From assembly GCA_022496805.1 (NCBI GenBank), contig CM040085.1, positions 16,769,811-16,833,810 of the forward strand: a stretch of DNA of 64,000 bases, in the 5' to 3' direction. Positions 59,161 through 64,000 of the stretch are shown piece after piece (position 1 is the stretch's first letter; each line of letters opens with the position of its first letter). The notes beneath the pieces are model-generated. The model was not told where the DNA came from. It did no database searches and was given only the letters and a program-made list of their open reading frames with translations. Source of the stretch: Pohlia nutans (Eukaryota > Streptophyta > Bryopsida > Bryales > Mniaceae). The position numbers and the translations under genes were made by a program.

Positions 59161-59780
59161 CATCACCACGCATGGGTGATCATTATTGTTCATCAATCTA
59201 GGGTACGTATTGAGCCCTTCCTTAAGTTAGCTATCCTAATGAGCACAATATAGTCATATCTAGGATACGTATTTAGCAGATAGATAAGAACTCTGGTCTT
59301 TTTTCAAGGCGGTGTGAATAAAGTGTGTTTTTGACCCACCCGTGGTTCGATGTCTAGAGGGTAGATGGTCATATTTGTCCAGTTGAGACTATTCCGCAAA
59401 TTTAGGACTTATTTTTTCTTCAGACCAAAACACTAAGTCTCATGTTCACAGAAGTCCCAACTAAACGAATATGACCATGTAGACACTGTCTATAGTAACC
59501 ATAGATCAAGTAACCAAGTGACCGAGAGTTGAGTAAAAAGTAACGTTAGGTTTGTGTTTTTTATACGTGGTTAGTTTGTCGTATCAAGTTTCTTTTTCTC
59601 ATTTGGTGTTTTCTCATGGGCTCAATGATTGGTTGTAGGTAGGCCTACCAATACTTAATAATGGCAGTTATTAAGAGTTCATTTATTTAAGATCCCACAA
59701 CATTGCCTACAGGAATGACAATGAATGACAATGAACACAACAAAGTATTCCATCTAAACTATGCATATGGTATCAACATT

Positions 59781-60199
59781 GGCTACTTTACACTAGGAGT
59801 TGGGCCCGTTTTAGTGTGTAAGAGGGTTGAAATCCTCACTCTTTCTCATTAGTCAAAACCCTAAACTCCTTTATACTAGGAGTCAAGCCCAATACAACTG
59901 ACCAAAACATTTTATACATTAAAATCGACAAGCGCTTACACAAATCCAACTCCAAGAATTGGGTCAACCAAAAAATGGAATACCAATTCGTGGATTTGGG
60001 CATGTTTGCACATTTCAATAATAAAATAAAATAAATCTTAAAAAACACTTTTTCCCAAGGAATTTATACAATGGACCCAACTCCTTTACACTAGGGAGAA
60101 ATGGGCTCCATTTTATCCTAAGGCTACCGTAATATGGGTTGAAATTTTGTTGAATTAGGCACAAGAACGAACATGACCAACTCCTAGTGTAAAGCGGCC
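59781..60199. mobile_element. MITE with 23-bp CTTTACACTAGGAGTTGG-containing ends
   Basis: Left GGCTACTTTACACTAGGAGT (59781-59803) pairs with the reverse complement at 60177-60199 except at two bases. Internal partial copies of the same motif (TTTATACTAGGAGT at 59871, TTTACACTAGGGAG at 60083) suggest repeated subterminal sites. No gene within. Confidence 0.75.
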
Positions 60200-60515
60200 C
60201 TCATGATCAATGAATTTTTTTGGAAGAATATTTGTCAGAATCTTACTTGCTTTGGATTCAAATGAATTTAGCAGTTGAAATTAGGAAAATGAATTGAATA
60301 CTACTGAAATCGCCAAAATCATCTCCTAAAATACAGGTCACCAAATTTTGGAAGAATAATTTCTCTTACACACAAATCATGAATGAATGTACAAAAACGA
60401 TCGATGAACATAATTCCATCTGTGTTCCATGTTTTTCACTGCTTGTGATGAGTATTTCTGAATTGGTGGCTCATGTTGAGTACTTTAGTGAGAAAAGGGG
60501 AATTGTATGGGCAAA

Positions 60516-61071
60516 TTAACCCCTAAACGTCCTCACCACTCTCCAGATTTGGAGAATTTCAATGATGAATTATAAAATGCACCTAAGAGGGATATTTTGA
60601 ACTTGTTGTATGGATAAAAAATGTACATTACGAGTTTTAGATCACCAACATTTTTGTATATAATTTGAAACTTAAAATTCAAAATACTATTGTAATTTGC
60701 TTACAAATAAGATATTGATAATCTGTTGATGAAACTTGTTGTGATTGGTTGAAATGTAATACTCTAAGTGTAGTGATTTTTGGAGATTTTTTGGTTGCTT
60801 AATTTTATGAGTTGAATTTTTCAAGAGCACTTTTACACTGAAATCTTCGAAATTTTGGGTGGATCCCTACAACATGAAATCAGGCATAAAAATTTCACAA
60901 ATCATCCCCTTTCTAATCGTATCACACATGCATGAAGCTAACTTCCCCTCAAACTTCCCATAAAATGTATAGTAAAAAATCCACTCTGCAAAAGGTGCAT
61001 GATGGATTAGAAAACGATGATTGTTTCTGTACATCGTCCGAAATATAGACGCTTGGTCTTTTAGGGGTTAA
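60516..61071 (+). mobile_element. TTAA-flanked MITE, piggyBac-like, family B copy
   Basis: Left end TTAACCCCTAAACGTCCTCA, right end reversed TTAACCCCTAAAAGACCAAG, with TTAA at both edges and 556 bp. It is the best-preserved family B copy and serves to delimit the other two. Confidence 0.9.
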
Positions 61072-61109
61072 ATGTCTTGCTTAGAGTTGTTTTTTGCTAG
61101 GCCAGCAAC

Positions 61110-61310
61110 CTGCTAAGAGCATCTGCACTGTACCATTGAAAGTCTGAGATTCTTTGAAAACTGGATGAAAGTGCTTGTATTTAATGCTAAAAATTTAGGG
61201 CGAGTGAGAGAGCCACGGAATATGAGCACGATATAGTAACATCTGAATATGCATTCTAGATATCACTTACTATATCGTGCTCATTAAGATAGCTAATTTA
61301 ATCCCTAAAG
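61110..61310. repeat. Inverted repeat segment related to 59220-59275
   Basis: GAGCACGATATAG near 61,225 pairs with CTATATCGTGCTC at 61,269-61,283. The sequence GTGCTCATTAAGATAGCTAA matches the reverse complement of 59,227-59,247, as does the adjoining TCTAGATAT region. A TAAGAGCATC lies at 61,114. Probably fragments of one MITE family in opposite orientations. Confidence 0.45.
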
Positions 61311-61570
61311 GGTAGAAGCACCAATTCATGATTATTTGGAAAAATTTAAAACGATTATAGGATCTAATTTGAAATATGAAATATAACTATACAATAATGT
61401 TTCATAGGTGGAAACATACAACGAAGGTAAAAATGTAAGCATCATATAAAGATTGTGAATGTCAAAAGGACAAAATTATATTTGTGACCACTACTTATTT
61501 AGGTGAATTAAAGACCCATTAAAGACTAATTTGGATAATTTAGTACTAGAATATGCCATTAAGGACTCTA

Positions 61571-62118
61571 TTAACCCCTAAAAGCCCGAGGGGTATTGGA
61601 CAAAACATAGATGTGTTATAATATGTGCCTTCCATATGTTTGATGAAGTTTGGTTCAATAGACAAAATGTAGAGTATCATCTCTACAAATTATCCGTACA
61701 GTCAAACTTCCAAAAATAACTTTAGATCATTTTTTAATGAATTTAAAAGCATTAACCTTTGAAAATTTGTATAAATTATAATTTTCAATTTTAGAGTTCA
61801 AAATTTAGTATGATTGATTAAAGTTGAGCTATTTATTGTAAACTTCAAAAAAACAAAAGAAATGATGGAGGGATCATCATTACTTTCCCCAAATAGCAAA
61901 TTTTATAACACTAAGACAATGTTGAGGTGATCTACTTTGAAAAATTCTCCCGGATGGAGTTTAACTCGGATTGCCATAATTCAAATTGGGTTGGAAAGTA
62001 GACTTGATGTAGTATTTTAAAATATTTTTTATTTTTTCAAAAAATATTTTTTGTTCCGGGCAGCCTGTTAGATTCGGGCAGCGACCAAAAAATGGTCGTT
62101 TGAGCACTTAGGGGTTAA
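61571..62118. mobile_element. TTAA-flanked MITE, piggyBac-like, family C copy 2
   Basis: Left end TTAACCCCTAAAAGCCCGAG, right end reversed TTAACCCCTAAGTGCTCAAA, TTAA at both edges, 548 bp. It aligns along its length with 8040-8578. Confidence 0.88.
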
Positions 62119-63314
62119 GAACTACATAAAGGTGTAGGGTTGGCGCATGAATTGGTGCTCCTACCAATGGACTAAGTGTCCTAAATGGGACATTGTCAAT
62201 GTTTGAGTAGGTTCCCACAGTGTCAATTTTTATTGTGAATTTTTTTAAATCATCATATGAATTTGGTATGTTGATACAAAAATGGGAATCCAATTTTTAT
62301 TTTTTTTGATTTTGACTTCGTAAGTGGAAGTTATAGAGAGAAAGAGGCTTTTTTTTTTTGAATGAATGGGCAGGGCGGGCAGGACTTAAAATAAACCTTA
62401 GAAATGAGTTTTTTGCATTTTGAACAATAAGATCCTGATTTAGTTTAACAAAAGAATGCATGGTCAAACTTTCATAGAATTTGACTATACAAATTACAAG
62501 ATTATAGCGTTTGTAGTGAAAAGATGAAATGATGATCTTTTCTGACCTTTTTTTGACAGTCCTTTGGAGACATGGGAATTTGTTTTTAAATTGGTCAAAA
62601 ATTCTTTAATTTCTGGTACAAAGGCTGCACCAATTGGACCAAATTTTATTTTTATTTGTTTCCTTGATTAATTTCAAGAGAAAAAAACATATATTTCTGA
62701 AAGCTTTTTTTAAGTTTATATTTAGAGTGCAACTGAACGGTTGGGAGTTGTTGGTTCTTGAACTTTTACTTTTCCAAGTATGTCCACAGCAGCCAATTAT
62801 TTCTCTGGCAAATTTTCGCCAGAATCTATCGTCGGTTTCGTCGGTGTCCGCGAACGGAGAAGCCGACGAACGAAGGAACCGACGAGCAGAGAAACCGACG
62901 AACGAAGAAAACGTCGACGTCGTCGGTGTCCGAACGGAGTCGTGGGTTTCTCTTCTTGCACGACGAAGGAGGATTGAGGAGCATCGTATCGGCTCCAAGC
63001 TTTTTCGAGTGGTGCGAGATTGATTCTGGCTCTCACGTTCGTTGCATCAATCGCCCCTGGCTCGTCAAATCCCGGCCACCATTTCACTGACTGTCACTCC
63101 TTTTCACTCACTTCTGGCTCAGGTGGGCCTCTCCCCCCCTTCTTGTGCATCAATCACTTACTTGAAACGAGAACTCCACACTTACAACTGTGAATCCTCC
63201 CTTCACTGGTGAAATCCTCACTCTCTTCTTCCTTCGATCGTCACACCACATTGTGCTTTGCTCGATTTCGGACCTTAGTAGAGCTGTTGGGTGGGTGGGT
63301 AGCAGGGCGGGGCG
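62119..63314 (+). promoter_or_regulatory. Upstream region of the BOU-type carrier gene
   Basis: AT-rich to about 62,800, then abruptly GC-richer. At 62,830-62,940 words CCGACGAACGAAG and TCGGTGTCCG(C)GAACGG are repeated, giving overlapping open frames in several registers that I regard as repeat artefacts. The segment from about 62,950 to the ATG at 63315 is the likely 5' UTR and core promoter. Confidence 0.45.
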
Positions 63315-63657
63315 ATGTCGGACGCGGTGGTGAAGGATTTGACGGCGGGCACGTTTGCGGGGGTGGCGCAACTGCTGGTGGGGCACCCGTTCGACACCAT
63401 CAAAGTGAAGCTGCAATCGCAGCCCGCGCCGGTGCCCGGCCAGCCGCCCAAGTTCAGCGGCGCCATGGACGCCGTCAAGCAGACGCTGGCAGCCGAGGGC
63501 CCCAAGGGCTTGTACAAAGGCATGGGCGCTCCGCTGGCCACAGTGGCCGTCTTCAACGCCGTCTTGTTCACGGCCCGCGGCCAGATGGAACATCTTCTCC
63601 GCGACTCCCCCGGCGCCCACCTCTCTGTCAACCAGCAAATGATCGCTGGTACGTTCG
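63315..63657 (+). CDS. BOU: BOU-type mitochondrial carrier (SLC25), first exon; gene runs off the window
   Basis: The first exon encodes 114 residues: MSDAVVKDLTAGTFAGVAQL, the first carrier signature PFDTIKVKL (Px[DE]xx[KR] form), then KGLYKGMGAPLATVAVFNAV. This is the first repeat of a mitochondrial carrier and is closest to plant A BOUT DE SOUFFLE, once called a carnitine/acylcarnitine carrier and later tied to photorespiratory metabolism with glutamate proposed as substrate. It sits in the inner membrane. The exon ends ATCGCTG/GTACGTTC at phase 1; the remaining two repeats must lie beyond 64000. The codons are very GC-rich compared with the surroundings. Substrate is not deducible from this exon. 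Confidence 0.93.
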
Positions 63658-64000
63658 TTCTCCCTCTCTCTTTTTTTCTTTTCGGTTCTGTTACTGTTCT
63701 TTTGCGATGATCGCATTCAGAACAACAAGAATTCTATTCTCCCCTTGTTGATTTGTGTTCCAATCTGATAGCAATCGTTTCGTGAACCGTATGTGAAGTT
63801 ACGTTTTAGGGGAAGATCATTAGTACATTAGACTGTATGCCATTGATCACACACCCCAATGGTGTTTACACAGTGTGTTTACTGGAAGTGTGCGAAGAAT
63901 CATGAGTAATTTTTTCCAATTTGACCTCTGATTTCGTTTCTTCTCTTCCAATTCCATAGTGTGAAACATTAAAGTTATCCTTAAAGTCACCTTGAGTTTG
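63658..64000 (+). other. First intron of the BOU-type carrier gene (incomplete)
   Basis: Follows the GTACGT donor. T-rich and without a continuation of the carrier domain, so it is read as intron to the window end. Confidence 0.7.

Noticed and set aside
63150..63751. 188-codon minus-strand and 180-codon plus-strand frames
   Set aside because: Shadows of the GC-rich first exon of the mitochondrial carrier.
1..64000. CRISPR array, rRNA genes, organellar DNA insertions or viral genes
   Set aside because: I looked for regular spaced repeats, conserved rRNA stretches and organelle- or virus-like coding sequence and saw none.

Overview
This is a nuclear window from a streptophyte, most likely a land plant whose sperm still swim (moss, liverwort, lycophyte or fern). 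The genes are plant-type: a PAR1-family secreted protein, a BOU-type mitochondrial carrier and mitochondrial ATP synthase gamma. They have GT-AG introns and sit in very AT-rich intergenic DNA. The pointer to motile sperm is a full-length homologue of DZIP1/iguana, a basal-body and ciliary transition-zone protein that non-ciliated seed plants would not be expected to keep. I cannot name the species.

Layout. 1-16.7 kb has no convincing gene, only AT-rich DNA with tandem repeats, a tRNA-derived SINE-like segment and a dense block of small inverted-repeat transposons (8.0-12.9 kb). 16.7-18.6 kb (+) is the PAR1-like gene, with a probable frameshift in its last exon. 20.7-31.2 kb (-) is the DZIP1-like gene, for which I could join 29 exons into one ~1,490-residue frame. 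35.6-36.6 kb (-) is MO25 with an uninterrupted CDS. 42.7-45.6 kb (+) is a nine-exon LRRC57-like protein. 47-51.8 kb is repeat-rich. 52.2-54.4 kb (-) is ATP synthase gamma. 56.0-59.0 kb (+) is a six-exon gene with a Lys/Gly-rich N-terminus and LRR-like middle that I cannot name. 63.3 kb (+) is the first exon of a BOU-type carrier that runs off the end. The genes look like independent housekeeping, cilium and signalling loci; I see no operon or gene cluster.

The most unusual feature is a set of thirteen elements (twelve with both ends located, one with only its right end) that carry TTAA at their ends, mostly exact, followed by CCCYWAA-type inverted termini. They fall into at least six sequence families, with no transposase in the window. 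TTAA target sites plus CCCT/CCCC termini are the hallmark of piggyBac (alternatively Sola3) transposons, which are not the usual MITE source in land plants. The shortest family (192-291 bp) lies in or next to genes in all four cases. Tourist-like (TAA-flanked) and TA-flanked MITEs are nested with them, giving relative insertion ages.
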